Positions 11,590 through 21,720 of a stretch of DNA of 64,000 nucleotides are shown here, piece after piece. The DNA lies in assembly GCA_911387785.2 (NCBI GenBank), contig OU426985.1:9758853-9822852 (forward strand), written 5' to 3'. The stretch is from Aelia acuminata (taxonomy: Eukaryota > Arthropoda > Insecta > Hemiptera > Pentatomidae). The first letter of the stretch is position 1; every line of letters starts with the position of its first letter. Both the position numbers and the translations under genes were made by a program. The notes beneath the pieces were generated by a model. It was not told where the DNA came from, did not search any database, and was given only the letters and a program-made list of their open reading frames with translations.

Positions 11590-12316
11590 GAAGTACCCTA
11601 TTTCTTTTTTTTAGATAAGATTAGAAAGACAAAATAAACACAAGTGCCCACAAATGTTTGTATCGGGGTCTTAATATCTTTTACTAATGAAACGTTTGGA
11701 TACTTTACTTTTTGAATTTCTTGCTCATAAAACTCTCCAGCAATTTTTTGATTCGATGTATCTTTGAGAAGATAGGTTATAGGAACGGTTTTCCTCACTT
11801 GATCGACTTTGAAGATTTCAGTCGACCAGGAGGGGCGATACCTTTTGGTGAAATCGGCTTTATGTTTTGAAATTCTAACAAAATCACCAACTTGATACTT
11901 GGGCGCCTTTAGGATCGGCGATGGCTTACATTTGTAAACCTTTTTAGTAAATGGTCTTCAATTTTTTTTTCTCTTAACGGAAGATGGTTTCATCATGATC
12001 GTTCGATGTTTTGCATTGCTATATCTTTTAACTAAGTCTTGATATATCGTAATCCATTTATATGATCCTTGGAGACTAAATTGCTTCCACATTTTATTTT
12101 TTATAGTTCTTATAAATCGCTATACGATACAGGCTTTCATATTACTAAAAGTAGAGTAATGATTTATCCGGTTGGATTTCATTAGTTTTTGGAAAAATGT
12201 TTTGTAAAATTCTTTTCCTCGATCAGATTGTAGATTGAGAGGTTTTCTACCACTGAGAGTCAAAATAGTTTCAAATGCCGATGCTATTTCTTTACCAGAC
12301 TTCGATTTCAATAGTA
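11590..12316 (-). pseudogene. Polinton 1 integrase, C-terminal half
   Basis: Minus-strand coding resumes right at the TTAA (12317-12320) that bounds the piggyBac insertion. It continues the RVE core with LKSKSGKEIASAFETIL and LQSDRGKEF, where the Asp is the second catalytic residue, then INHYSTFSNMKACIV. After a frame break it shows the C-terminal chromo-like region (YQVGDFVRISKHK, TYLLKD, FYEQEIQKVKYP). The usual final chromodomain is replaced by unrelated residues before a stop. The N-terminal part lies on the far side of the insertion at 14268-14469. The enzyme would have integrated Polinton DNA; it is inactive here. Confidence 0.85.
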
Positions 12317-12554
12317 TTAACCCTGGGTAGGGCGCGGCTGATCTGACAGGCACAGGCTTTGGTTTTCCTGATGTTGCTCTCTTCAACGGGTCGAGGAGAG
12401 CACGCCGCGGCCTGTAGTCAGGTATCTTTTTGGAGTGAATCTAATACCCTCTGTCAGTTTGTCACCAGTCACCAGAGAGTTGTGAAATAGCCATCTTGAT
12501 CTGACAAGCTCACCGCGCCCAATTACGTTATCAACCAAGCTAAGTGTTTTCGTC

Positions 12555-12641
12555 TTTTAAATTCTGTTGAACAGCCGAAGAAATTTCGTCCACGGTTGAG
12601 GCTTGCGCGGGAAGTTACAAAATCTGTAGTCCTGATTCCTG
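12555..12641 (+). repeat. Gypsy gag-pol fragment
   Basis: About 87 bp match the gypsy element sequence at about 18490-18568 almost perfectly, then jump directly to the LTR. An antisense version lies at 13524-14059. Confidence 0.75.
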
Positions 12642-12647
12642 ATGATT

Positions 12648-12896
12648 TGATTTGGTTTTTGTAAAAATGTGCTAACACTGTTTTAAGACTTTTGAATTCA
12701 TTTATATTGTTATATGTAAAGTTTTTGTTAATGTTGATAATATACTGTTGTTCATTCCGAAATTCTTACATTTATTTTGGGATAATTAGTAGCGAGTTAC
12801 GTTGTAACTCGAGAGAGAACTCACTTTCACTCCGACTGGGTAAGTTTGCAAAACTACTATTTACTAAATTTATCTAACGTTGAAAGAGACATTACA
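12648..12896 (+). repeat. Solo-type gypsy LTR in the TPGL gene
   Basis: 249 bp, beginning TGATTTGG and ending GAGACATTACA. It matches the 5' LTR of the gypsy element at 17050-17343. Instead of a primer-binding site it is followed by the TPGL coding fragment, so it is a solo LTR or a recombination product. The 5' boundary may be up to 20 bp further in, at TGTGCTAAC. Confidence 0.75.
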
Positions 12897-13425
12897 CAGT
12901 TTATAGCTATTTAGACCAGATTGGTAAAGATGCTACGAAATATATAATGTATTTACTACGAATCAAACGGAGGAACTGGATCAAATTTACGGAATATGCT
13001 ATAACGGGGAAAATTTCACTCTCGGTGATACGATTATAACAATTAGTGCCGATTGGCTTGATGTGGATGGCACACTACACACAATTACTCCAGGGCTTTC
13101 CCAGCTATTATTCTTAAAAAACCCTGATATGGATGAAGTAACAGAAACTGATAAACACGTATACAAAACGCTATTAACGAAAACTAATGCCCATAGGTTG
13201 GATTATAGCTCTACGGGGATCGTAAATGTTCAAAAAGGAAATCAAAAATATAGGAAGGTAATTTTTAAACTTTTCCCTCCCAAAGATAAAATCAAAGGGA
13301 AAGGATTTGAAGACCCGAATCAGTTGGTTGAAAAATTGAAAATATTACTGCGAACTGATGGCACTGAAAAAGAAATTTCAAAAATTGAAAAAAGACTTAG
13401 AACTTTAGGTATAATACTATTTTAA
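12897..13425 (+). pseudogene. Polinton TPGL protein, C-terminal part (inverted copy)
   Basis: The frame after the LTR reads toward TITPGLSQLLFLKNPDMDEV, VYKTLLTKTNAHRLDY and FKLFPPKDKIKGKG, ending at a stop at 13425. The full-length relative is at 45871-46820. This is a conserved Polinton-associated protein whose function I do not know; TPGL is a working name from its TPGLxxLLxLKNP signature. The N-terminal third is cut off by the LTR. Two further copies lie in reverse orientation at 14483-14991 and 15973-16481. Confidence 0.7.
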
Positions 13426-13437
13426 AAAAATAGTTAA

Positions 13438-13499
13438 GATGTCGGATATCAAGAAACAGGTAGTAGAAGAATTATATAAACCGGCTAGACGGTCCTTTC
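13438..13499 (+). pseudogene. Polinton integrase N-terminus, 20-codon stub
   Basis: MSDIKKQVVEELYKPARRSF in plus orientation, cut at 13499 by an inversion junction with the short shared string TCCTTTCATC. It is the mirror image of 14408-14469. Confidence 0.8.
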
Positions 13500-13523
13500 A
13501 TCCTTTCATCTTAACTATTTATC

Positions 13524-14059
13524 AGGACTACAGATTTTGTAACTTCCCGCGCAAGCCTCAACCGTGGACGAAATTTCTTCGGCTGTTCAACAGAATTAAA
13601 TTCCACTTCTAAAGCCCTTTCGGGAGAAGTTTCGGTACTGAAAGTGGCGATAATTTGGTGTTCATACTCTGGTTCCCACGGTAACCCAAATCCGGCTCTA
13701 GTAACCCGCTTTATGGTGGTTCTCTAAACTTTGTGGCAAGCACCTCGCCTAATGACAATTTGCCTAGAATTTCTTCTAGTTCGTCGATGTTATCGTACCG
13801 CGTTAATCCTAGAAGTTTCAGGTATTCCGGCCTTAAATTTCTTTTAATTATGGCTAACTGTTCTCTTTCGGTTAACGGTGTAGACAGTCGGCCCATGAGT
13901 GACTTAATCTTTGCAACGAATACAGCTGGTGATTCACTTGTGCCTTGTGTCCGGCGGGTGATCTCGTTCATAAGCATTCTATCATAGTCTGGGTCCCTGA
14001 ATGCCTGCTTAAGTCGGCTGACCGCCTCCTCCCAATCAGAAAACCGGTGACGATTCATT
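13524..14059 (-). pseudogene. Gypsy gag C-terminal fragment (antisense)
   Basis: On the minus strand this matches 18030-18570 of the gypsy element with very few changes (for example Asp to Glu in the WDEAVSRL motif). It carries the gag capsid-like region with MLMNEITRRTQGTSESPAVF. It joins the piggyBac interior at 14060. Confidence 0.85.
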
Positions 14060-14267
14060 GTATTTCCCTTGGTTTGTTTTTGTTTAGAGAAATAAATACT
14101 CATAATATTTTTATATTCTATTTTTTTCCCTTTTTGTCAGCATTATAAAGATTATTGGTAAATTTTGGTTTAATTTAATACGGAGTTTTATGGGTATTAT
14201 GTATTTTTTGTAAAATGTGCCTGTCAGGCTCACCGCTTGAGGATCCTTCACCGCGCCCTACCCAGGG

Positions 14268-14469
14268 TTAACCATGCGAATTTAGAAAAACAGTCAATTA
14301 CTGCTAAAATATATTTATATCCTTTATTTTCTTTAGCATATGAACAAAGTTCGATTAAATCTACCATCCACAGGTCATCGATACCCTTTAGAATTACCCT
14401 TCTCCTCTGAAAGGACCGTCTAGCCGGTTTATATAATTCTTCTACTACCTGTTTCTTGATATCCGACAT
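14268..14469 (-). pseudogene. Polinton 1 integrase, N-terminal half
   Basis: Starts MSDIKKQVVEELYKPARRSF and continues into the RVE core with the first catalytic Asp in DLWMVDLIEL (family form DLWQADL) and VIDCFSKFAW, where the piggyBac TTAA cuts the gene. The rest continues at 12316. The wording matches the Maverick integrases annotated in many insects as transposon-derived protein F54H12.3-like. It follows the TPGL gene by 13 bp, as a compact Polinton gene pair. Confidence 0.85.
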
Positions 14470-14482
14470 CTTAACTATTTTT

Positions 14483-14991
14483 TTAAAATAATATTATACC
14501 TAAAGTTCTAAGTCTTTTTTCAATTTTTGAAATTTCTTTTTCAGTGCCATCAGTTCGCAGTAATATTTTCAATTTTTCAACCAACTGATTCGGGTCTTCA
14601 AATCCTTTCCCTTTGATTTTATCTTTGGGAGGGAAAAGTTTAAAAATTACCTTCCTATATTTTTGATTTCCTTTTTGAACATTTACGATCCCCGTAGAGC
14701 TATAATCCAACCTATGGGCATTAGTCTTCGTTAATAGCGTTTTGTATACGTGTTTATCAGTTTCTGTTACTTCATCCATATCAGGGTTTGTTAAGAATAA
14801 TAGGTGGGAAAGCCCTGGAGTAATTGTGTGTAGTGTGCCATCCACATCAAGCCAATCGGCACTAATTGTTATAACCGTATCACCGAGAGTGAAATTTTCC
14901 CCGTTATAGCATATTCCGTAAATTTGATCCAGTTCCTCCGTTTGATTCGTAGTAAATACATTATATATTTCGTAGCATCTTTACCAATCTG
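14483..14991 (-). pseudogene. Polinton 1 TPGL protein, C-terminal part
   Basis: Minus-strand version of the fragment at 12897-13425, with one or two residue changes (LTNPDMDEV in place of LKNPDMDEV). The upstream end is again the gypsy LTR (15012-15260). It sits just before the integrase N-terminus in the same orientation, so this is the ancestral arrangement of the locus. Confidence 0.7.
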
Positions 14992-15011
14992 GTCTAAATA
15001 GCTATAAACTG

Positions 15012-15260
15012 TGTAATGTCTCTTTCAACGTTAGATAAATTTAGTAAATAGTAGTTTTGCAAACTTACCCAGTCGGAGTGAAAGTGAGTTCTCTCTCGAG
15101 TTACAACGTAACTCGCTACTAATTATCCCAAAATAAATGTAAGAATTTCGGAATGAACAACAATATATTATCAACATTAACAAAAACTTTACATATAACA
15201 ATATAAATGAATTCAAAAGTCTTAAAACAGTGTTAGCACATTTTTACAAAAACCAAATCA
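15012..15260 (-). repeat. Gypsy LTR, inverted copy
   Basis: 249 bp, mirror of 12648-12896, with TGTAATGTCTC at its low-coordinate end. It belongs to the right arm (14408-15265) of an inverted repeat whose left arm is 12646-13499. Confidence 0.8.
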
Positions 15261-15548
15261 AATCTCACAGATACTCACTGTCTCATAAGAGGTCCAGATG
15301 TTGTGACTGCACGGTGGAAACAGGGATACATCTCGAAATATTCTTCTGTAAAATGTAACAGAGTATGTCTAACCCATGCAAAACCTCTTTGTACAGCTTG
15401 CTCTTCAGCGTGCTCATGTGCACCAGTTATGGATGTTGAATCTGACTGATTTGTCACCACATACCTTACGTAAATCTTAGACCATGTTAGTTATTTTTTC
15501 TGATGTGACCTTTTTGTATTATATTCTATTTCCATGTTTTGCGTTTTT
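15261..15548 (-). other. Unrecognised 61-codon frame between duplicated blocks
   Basis: A minus-strand frame (15460-15275) reads GFAWVRHTLLHFTEEYFEMY with a mixed, non-repetitive composition and ends at a GTGAGT splice-donor-like string. It matches no transposon domain known to me. It could be a captured host exon or part of an unrecognised element. The flanks are duplicated blocks and this segment occurs only once. Confidence 0.3.
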
Positions 15549-15757
15549 TGTATTTCCCTTGGTTTGTTTTTGTTTAGAGAAATAAATACTCATAATATTT
15601 TTATATTCTATTTTTTTCCCTTTTTGTCAGCATTATAAAGATTATTGGTAAATTTTGGTTTAATTTAATACGGAGTTTTATGGATATTATGTATTTTTTG
15701 TAAAATGTGCCTGTCAGGCTCACCGCTTGAGGATCCTTCACCGCGCCCTACCCAGGG

Positions 15758-15959
15758 TTAACCATGCGAATTTAGAAAAACAGTCAATTACTGCTAAAAT
15801 ATATTTATATCCTTTATTTTCTTTAGCATATGAACAAAGTTCGATTAAATCTACCATCCACAGGTCATCGATACCCTTTAGAATAACCCTTCTCCTCTGA
15901 AAGGACCGTCTAGCCGGTTTATATAATTCTTCTACTACCTGTTTCTTGATATCCGACAT
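15758..15959 (-). pseudogene. Polinton integrase N-terminus, duplicated copy
   Basis: Protein identical to 14268-14469 over 73 codons, ending at the same piggyBac TTAA boundary. The duplication is therefore younger than the piggyBac insertion. Confidence 0.85.
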
Positions 15960-15972
15960 CTTAACTATTTTT

Positions 15973-16481
15973 TTAAAATAATATTATACCTAAAGTTCTA
16001 AGTCTTTTTTCAATTTTTGAAATTTCTTTTTCAGTGCCATCAGTTCACAATAATATTTTCAATTTTTCAACCAACTGATTCGGGTCTTCAAATCCTTTCC
16101 CTTTGATTTTATCTTTGGGAGGGAAAAGTTTAAAAATTACCTTCCTATATTTTTGATTTCCTTTTTGAACATTTACGATCCCCGTAGAGCTATAATCCAA
16201 CCTATGGGCATTAGTCTTCGTTAATAGCGTTTTGTATACGTGTTTATCAGTTTCTGTTACTTCATCCATATCAGGGTTTTTTAAGAATAATAGGTGGGAA
16301 AGCCCTGGAGTAATTGTGTGTAGTGTGCCATCCACATCAAGCCAATCGTCACTAATTGTTATAACCGTATCACCGAGAGTGAAATTTTTCCCGTTATAGC
16401 ATATTCCGTAAATTTGATCCAGTTCCTCCGTTTGATTCGTAGTAAATACATTATATATTTCGTAGCATCTTTACCAATCTG
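15973..16481 (-). pseudogene. TPGL protein fragment, duplicated copy
   Basis: Third copy of the TPGL C-terminal part. A premature TGA stops it after KLKILL, about 24 codons before the end of the other copies. Confidence 0.7.
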
Positions 16482-16594
16482 GTCTAAATAGCTATAAACT
16501 GTGTAATGTCTCTTTCAACGTTAGATAAATTTAGTAAATAGTAGTTTTGCAAACTTACCCAGTCGGAGTGAAAGTGAGTTCTCTCTCAGCTTAC

Positions 16595-16935
16595 AGAGCT
16601 CTGCTGGCGTAAGCAATAACTTTCTCTCCTTCGTCAAGCTCTTGTGATAAAATTGCTGCTAATCCAACGGATGAAGTATCTGTCTGAACTGTGAACGGTT
16701 TTGTGAAGTCCGGTCTCTTGACGAAGGAGAGAAAGTTATTGCTTACGCCAGCAGAGCTCTAACGAAATCTGAACAAAAACTCTCCGCCACTGAGTTGGAT
16801 TGTTTAGCGGTAATTTGGGCGATTGAGAAGTTTAGACCTTATATCGAAGGAACAAAATTTACTGTGGTCACTGATCACCACTCTCTGATGTGGCTTCATC
16901 GCCTACAAGATCTCGAAACTTCTCAATCGCCCAAA
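16595..16935 (+). pseudogene. Folded-back gypsy RNase H fragment
   Basis: A minus-strand piece of the RNase H region (complement of about 19970-20085) is followed by the plus-strand piece starting within the same sequence, creating a 44-bp hairpin (16595-16638 with 16717-16760). The plus part continues beyond the truncation of the main element: IEKFRPYIEGTKF, then TDHHSLMWLH, the third RNase H acidic motif. It ends in a second 20-bp fold-back (16814-16833 with 16916-16935). Confidence 0.75.
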
Positions 16936-17049
16936 TTGTAGCTGGTATTTCAGTAAGCTTCTGGCCATGGATGAAGCAACATCTTATCATTATCGTCAGG
17001 TGGAAAATAATTAAAATGAAAAAATAGGCAGGAAGGTTTCAGAGTGTTT

Positions 17050-17343
17050 TGATTTGGTTTTTGTAAAAATGTGCTAACACTGTTTTAAGACTTTTGAATT
17101 CATTTATATTGTTATATGTAAAGTTTTTGTTAATGTTGATAATATATAGCTGTTTTTTTTTTGTTTTTAAAAAAAAAAAAAAAAAAAAATATTGTTGTTT
17201 ATTCCAAAATTCTTAAATTTATTTTGGGATAATTAGTAGCGAGTTACGTTGTAACTCGAGAGAGAACTCACTTCCACTCCGACTAGGTAAGTTTGCAAAA
17301 CTACTATTTACTAAATTAATCTAACGTTGAAAGAGACGTTACA
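17050..17343 (+). repeat. 5' LTR of gypsy element A
   Basis: 294 bp, same family as the LTRs at 12648 and 15012 but expanded by a T/A homopolymer tract near 17150-17190. It ends GACGTTACA and is followed within 1 bp by the primer site, which defines the true LTR end. Confidence 0.85.
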
Positions 17344-17344
17344 T

Positions 17345-17362
17345 TGGCGCCCAACGTGGGGC
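17345..17362 (+). other. Primer-binding site for tRNA-Lys
   Basis: TGGCGCCCAACGTGGGGC is the standard complement of the tRNA-Lys(1,2) 3' end used by many retroelements. It starts one base after the LTR. Confidence 0.9.
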
Positions 17363-17383
17363 TTAAGATTATTTAAATGGGAA

Positions 17384-18376
17384 ATGAATGCAACCAAATT
17401 ACTCAAGGATGAGTTGGAGTACGAGCTACACATTAGGGGGTTATCCGAGTCAGGCGATGCTTCAGATTTGAAGAAAAGATTATCAAAAGCACTTAGTGAT
17501 GAGGTTCAACCAAATTCAGAAATAATATCTTCATTAAATGGGCAAAATGAATTAGACATTTGTATGGGTAAATATGCGGCGTTTGCCGAACGTATCGATG
17601 AGCTATCGATTAATGACGTGATGGAATTTAGGCGTCTTGATTCACGAGTTGGGCATCTTCATAGTCGTTTAGGACGGTTAGTTGTCCCAACAGAGTTAGA
17701 AGAACGTAGGAGACAGCTTTTCGAGCGGGTTACTTTTCTAATAGCAGAACTTTGGGAAAAGAAACCATATGTTAGGTTACCAGTTTCTGCTCATATCGAT
17801 AACGCCACTCTACAACCCACTGATGATCTTAAGTCTACTGAACAATCATTTAGGGATATAAAAGCTTATAAGTGGGGTCTACAGTTCTCGGGTGATTCCT
17901 CTGGCCCTTCGTTAAGTTGTTTTCTGGAAGGCGTTGAAGAGCGAAGAATAGCGCGAGGGATAAGCCCGGGAGACTTATTTCGAGCAGCAGGAGATCTTTT
18001 TACTGGGTCGGCTTTGGTCTGGTTCCGGATGAATCGTCACCGGTTTTCTGATTGGGACGAGGCGGTCAGCCGACTTAAGCAGGCATTCAGGGACCCAGAC
18101 TATGATAGAATGCTTATGAACGAGATCACCCGCCGGACACAAGGCACAAGTGAATCACCAGCTGTATTCGTTGCAAAGATTAAGTCACTCATGGGCCGAC
18201 TGTCTACACCGTTAACCGAAAGAGAACAGTTAGCCATAATTAAAAGAAATTTAAGGCCGGAATACCTGAAACTTCTAGGATTAACGCGGTACGATAACAT
18301 CGACGAACTAGAAGAAATTCTAGGCAAATTGTCATTAGGCGAGGTGCTTGCCACAAAGTTTAGAGAACCACCATAA
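17384..18376 (+). CDS. Gypsy element A Gag
   Basis: Intact 330-residue frame from ATG 17384, 21 bp after the primer site. An upstream in-frame ATG at 17327 lies inside the LTR and is rejected. The N-terminus (MNATKLLKDELEYELHIRGL, then DASDLKKRLSKAL) has the form of a SAP-like helix-turn-helix. The middle and C-terminal region (WFRMNRHRFSDWDEAVSRLK, ITRRTQGTSESPAVFV) is the capsid domain typical of gypsy Gag. No zinc knuckle is present before the stop, so the frame is probably truncated by a deletion or frameshift. Gag would assemble the particle that packages the element RNA. Confidence 0.75.
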   Translation: MNATKLLKDELEYELHIRGLSESGDASDLKKRLSKALSDEVQPNSEIISSLNGQNELDICMGKYAAFAERIDELSINDVMEFRRLDSRVGHLHSRLGRLVVPTELEERRRQLFERVTFLIAELWEKKPYVRLPVSAHIDNATLQPTDDLKSTEQSFRDIKAYKWGLQFSGDSSGPSLSCFLEGVEERRIARGISPGDLFRAAGDLFTGSALVWFRMNRHRFSDWDEAVSRLKQAFRDPDYDRMLMNEITRRTQGTSESPAVFVAKIKSLMGRLSTPLTEREQLAIIKRNLRPEYLKLLGLTRYDNIDELEEILGKLSLGEVLATKFREPP

Positions 18377-18568
18377 AGCGGGTTATTAGAGCCGGATTTG
18401 GGTTACCGTGGGAACCAGAGTATGAACACCAAATTATCGCCACTTTCAGTACCGAAACTTCTCCCGAAAGGGCTTTAGAAGTGGAATTTAATTCTGTTGA
18501 ACAGCCGAAGAAATTTCGTCCACGGTTGAGGCTTGCGCGGGAAGTTACAAAATCTGTAGTCCTGATTC

Positions 18569-20150
18569 TCATGACCAACGACCCCACCTACGAGTGAACG
18601 TCTTTAATAGGTACATGTTGGGATTACTAGATTCAGGTGCATCCCGGATAGTTTTAGGAGGCCCTGGCTGGGAACTTGTAGAAGGGCATCTACGGTAGCG
18701 GAAATCTAATATTGAAGGGATCCTGGTCCCGACTGGTCAACGATGTCCCGTCTTAGGTGAGGTAACCATATCATTCAAATTAGAAGAAAGAGTTAGGGTG
18801 GTAACTACGTTGGTGGCGTCTGATTTAACTATCTCTTTAATGCTTGGAGTCGATTTCTGGAAATCGATGGAGGTCGTTCCGGATTTGAGCAACAATATTT
18901 GGAAGTTCACGGATTCCAATCTAACTAAAAACTATCCCGTTGCTAGCGCTCTGGTTTCAAAGGATTATCTTTCAGAAGACGAAAGAAAAAGGCTTCAAGA
19001 GTTGTTAGATCAACAACTCAATCGAAAAGGACCGAAGATCGGACTAGTTAAGAACTACACCCATAAAATTGATACAGGAGATCATCCACCAATAAAACAA
19101 CGATACTATCCCGTATCACCTGCAGTTCTCAGAGAAATGCATAAGGAATTGGATGAGATGATTGCGATGGGCGTCGTCGAGAAAAGTCGCAGTCCCTGGT
19201 CCTTACCTGTTGTAATGGTTAGGAAGCCTGACAGATCTTACAGGTTCTGTGTAGATTTCAGGCGCTTGAATGCGGTATCCAAGAAAGACGCCTATCCATT
19301 ACCTTATTTATCAAATATCTTGGATCGATTGAGAAATGCGAAATATCTCAGCACATTAGACTTAAAATCGGCTTATTGGCAGATTGAGCTGTCAGAAGAA
19401 AGTAAAGAAAAGACAGCGTTCACAGTTCCTGGCCGTGGTCTGTTTCAGTTTAACAGGATGCCTTTTGGTCTTCATAATGCTCCAGCTACTTGGCAAAGGC
19501 TGATAGACCAGGTGCTTGGACCCGAACTGGAGCCATATGTTTTTGTATACCTGGATGACGTGGTTATAGTCACACCAACTTTCCAGTTACATCTTGAGAC
19601 TCTCAGAACTGTGTTAGAGCAGATTACAAATGCTGGCCTTACGTTAAATTTGGAGAAATGTAAGTTTGCTAGAGAGGAGCTTAGGTACCTCGGGTACTTG
19701 GTAGATAAGCATGGCCTAAGAGTGGATCCAGAAAAAGTTGCTTGTATCCTTAACTACCCACGTCCGAAAACATTACGTCAAATAAGGGCCTTCACCGGAT
19801 TAGCCTCTTGGTATAGAAGGTTTATTCCTGAATTTGCCACTAGGATGGCGCCTCTAACTCATCTCTTGCGGAAGGGTCAGAAGTGGACCTGGGGTGAGGA
19901 ACAAGAACAAGGGTTTCTAGACATCAAAACGAAATTGGTAGAAGAACCCGTCTTAGCATGCCCGGACTTCACAAAACCGTTCACAGTTCAGACAGATGCT
20001 TCATCCGTTGGATTAGGAGCGATTTTATCACGAGAGCTTGACGAAGGAGAGAAAGTTATTGCTTACGCCAGCAGAGCTCTAACGAAATCTGAACAAAAAC
20101 TCTCCGCCACTGAGTTGGAATGTTTAGCGGTAATTATAAGCATGCAACAT
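18569..20150 (+). pseudogene. Gypsy element A protease, RT and RNase H (truncated)
   Basis: The aspartic protease site LLDSGASR is at about 18622, with a stop about 22 codons later. The frame then runs open through GVDFWKSMEV into RT: RFCVDFRRLNAVSKKDAYPL, LDLKSAYWQI, MPFGLHNAPATWQ, the active site YVFVYLDDVVIV at about 19540, and the thumb FTGLASWYRRFIPEF. RNase H begins with VQTDASSVGLGAIL but ends abruptly after LSATELECLAVI at about 20135. The remaining RNase H, integrase and 3' LTR are missing. The 18798 position is not a start, because the frame is already open upstream. Confidence 0.9.
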
Positions 20151-20409
20151 TATATTGCCCCACATATGCCTTTGAGAGAGGAATCCAATTCTGTAAACTC
20201 TATTATCTTTTGATTCATAAAAAAATTCATATTTTTATTTTATTATAAAAAGGGAAGGTATTGTATGTAATCAGGGGAAGTCAATATTTTATTAGTTTGG
20301 GCAACCTCTAGAAAATGCTCTGGCACCCCATTAAATCATTAATCACTTCTTAATTAAAAACCAATAATAAATTAACCCACATTACGTAGCACGTGTCTAC
20401 CAGCACCAT

Positions 20410-20883
20410 ATTGTTAGGAACCGTCCAAGGCTATGTTGTTGGCAAGGAAAACCGCTTGATTCCGGTGAGGGCAATATTCATTGACACATTGACTCTGGAA
20501 GCCAACACTCATTCATATCTAGGTCCTTAGCTAACGAATTTCGGAGCAGGACTCCACATCTTTAACGGCAGCATCATGGGATTGGGGGCTTCCCTAGTAT
20601 CTGGTCCATCTGGCTACATAAATTGCACCATCAGACCCATCTACATTGGGGATCTCTTTACCACCGATGCACTTGTGTTGGAAAAAATATCTAACGCAAT
20701 ACCCAGCGTTTCACTGCCTGGAGAACTACGCAGTAAGTTATCTCAGCATCGCTTTGCTGACCAGCACTTCCTCAATGGAGATATTGACATGCTTACAGGG
20801 ATGAGTAGGGAGGAAATGCCGGTTCTGGGACCTAAATTTGAAAGGTCAAATTGGACTTTGGACCCTAGGCTTGCCCAGCCTTA
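20410..20883 (+). pseudogene. Probable BEL/Pao protease-region remnant
   Basis: A plus-strand frame with one stop (about 20528) reads VQGYVVGKENRLIPVRAIF and later SLPGELRSKLSQHRFADQHF and NGDIDMLTGMSREEM. This pattern (retropepsin region, then LADPxF and a GxIDxLxG motif) is what I know from BEL/Pao retroelements. The catalytic Asp-Ser/Thr-Gly is not preserved. It lies 260 bp after the truncated gypsy pol. Confidence 0.5.
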
Positions 20884-20889
20884 ACCACC

Positions 20890-21720
20890 ACATGGTCCCG
20901 GGCCAAACCAACCTAACCACCACGTGGTCTTAATCCTTAATCCCCTAATTAATCCCTAATACCTTATTAATCCCTAATCCCTAATACCTAAAATATATAT
21001 TTTTTTGAAACTTTTTCGAACATGTTCTAACTTGTCGAACATATATATTTATTTCTTCTAAATATTCAAATGCCACATCCATCTTGATAATTTTTCGAAA
21101 TATATTAAGCACTGCCATCTATATAATTTATCGTATACATAATAACCACATCAGCTGCTACAATATCATCGTAATATATTTTCAAATAGTTACTGCCATC
21201 TTGATAATTTTTCGAAATATATAACATATGATCGACATAACCTTACACAATAACCATATCAGCTTGTTACCTCATGATCATAATATATTTTCGAATAGTT
21301 ACTGCCATCTTAATAATTTTTCGAAATAATTAACATATGATCGACATAACCTTACATATCAGCTGTTACCTTATGATCGAAATATATTTTCGAATAAGCG
21401 CAGCCATCTATATAATTTATCGAAATATTTTCGAATAAGCACTGCCATATATAATTTACCTAAATATTTTCGAATAGTCACTGCCATAATTTTTCGAAAT
21501 ATATATAACATATGATCGACATAACCTTACATAAAAACCACATTAGCTGTTACAATATCATCGTAATATATTTTCAAGTAGTTACTGCCATCTTGATAAT
21601 TTTTCGAAATATATACCTTGAAATATATAACAGAATCGACATAACCTTAAATAATAACTATTTCAGCTGTTACCATATGATCGGTAGAACCTTACTCTAC
21701 ATGTCAGAACATGTCCAAAA
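20890..21720. repeat. AT-rich array of ~110-bp imperfect repeats
   Basis: Several imperfect units share ATCGACATAACCTTACA, a CAGCTGTTACC segment, ATATTTTCGAATAGTTACTG and CCATCTTGATAATTTTTCGA. Units are clearest at about 21180-21290, 21290-21400 and 21490-21690. No coding sequence. A single related unit lies at 9090-9140. Confidence 0.7.

Larger units (their letters stand above)
12321..14267. mobile_element. piggyBac-type insertion in the Polinton integrase gene
   Basis: Both ends carry the same 17-bp inverted terminal repeat starting CCCTGGGTAGGGCGCGG, flanked by TTAA (12317-12320 and 14268-14271). That is the piggyBac superfamily target duplication and CCC start. Subterminal CTGACAGGCACA also recurs in inverse orientation near both ends. 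The flanking coding joins in register on the integrase. No transposase is visible. The interior is occupied by gypsy LTR and gag pieces and an inverted Polinton segment, so it is a non-autonomous or heavily rearranged copy. Confidence 0.8.
15549..16587 (-). repeat. Tandem duplicate of 14060-15097
   Basis: About 1.04 kb repeats at an offset of about 1490. It holds the piggyBac right end (TTAA at 15758-15761), integrase N-terminus (15758-15959), TPGL fragment (15973-16481) and LTR stub (16502-16587). Differences are few, but the TPGL copy gains a stop: CGA becomes TGA near 16047. Confidence 0.85.

Noticed and set aside
12692..12877. 61-residue frame, also at 15031-15216
   Set aside because: Lies wholly inside the gypsy LTR and is repeated only because the LTR is.
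17327..17383. Upstream start for Gag
   Set aside because: The first 19 codons fall in the LTR and primer site; ATG 17384 fits better.
18100..18354. 84-residue minus-strand frame, also at 13733-13987
   Set aside because: Shadow of the gypsy Gag frame, repeated only because the fragment is duplicated.
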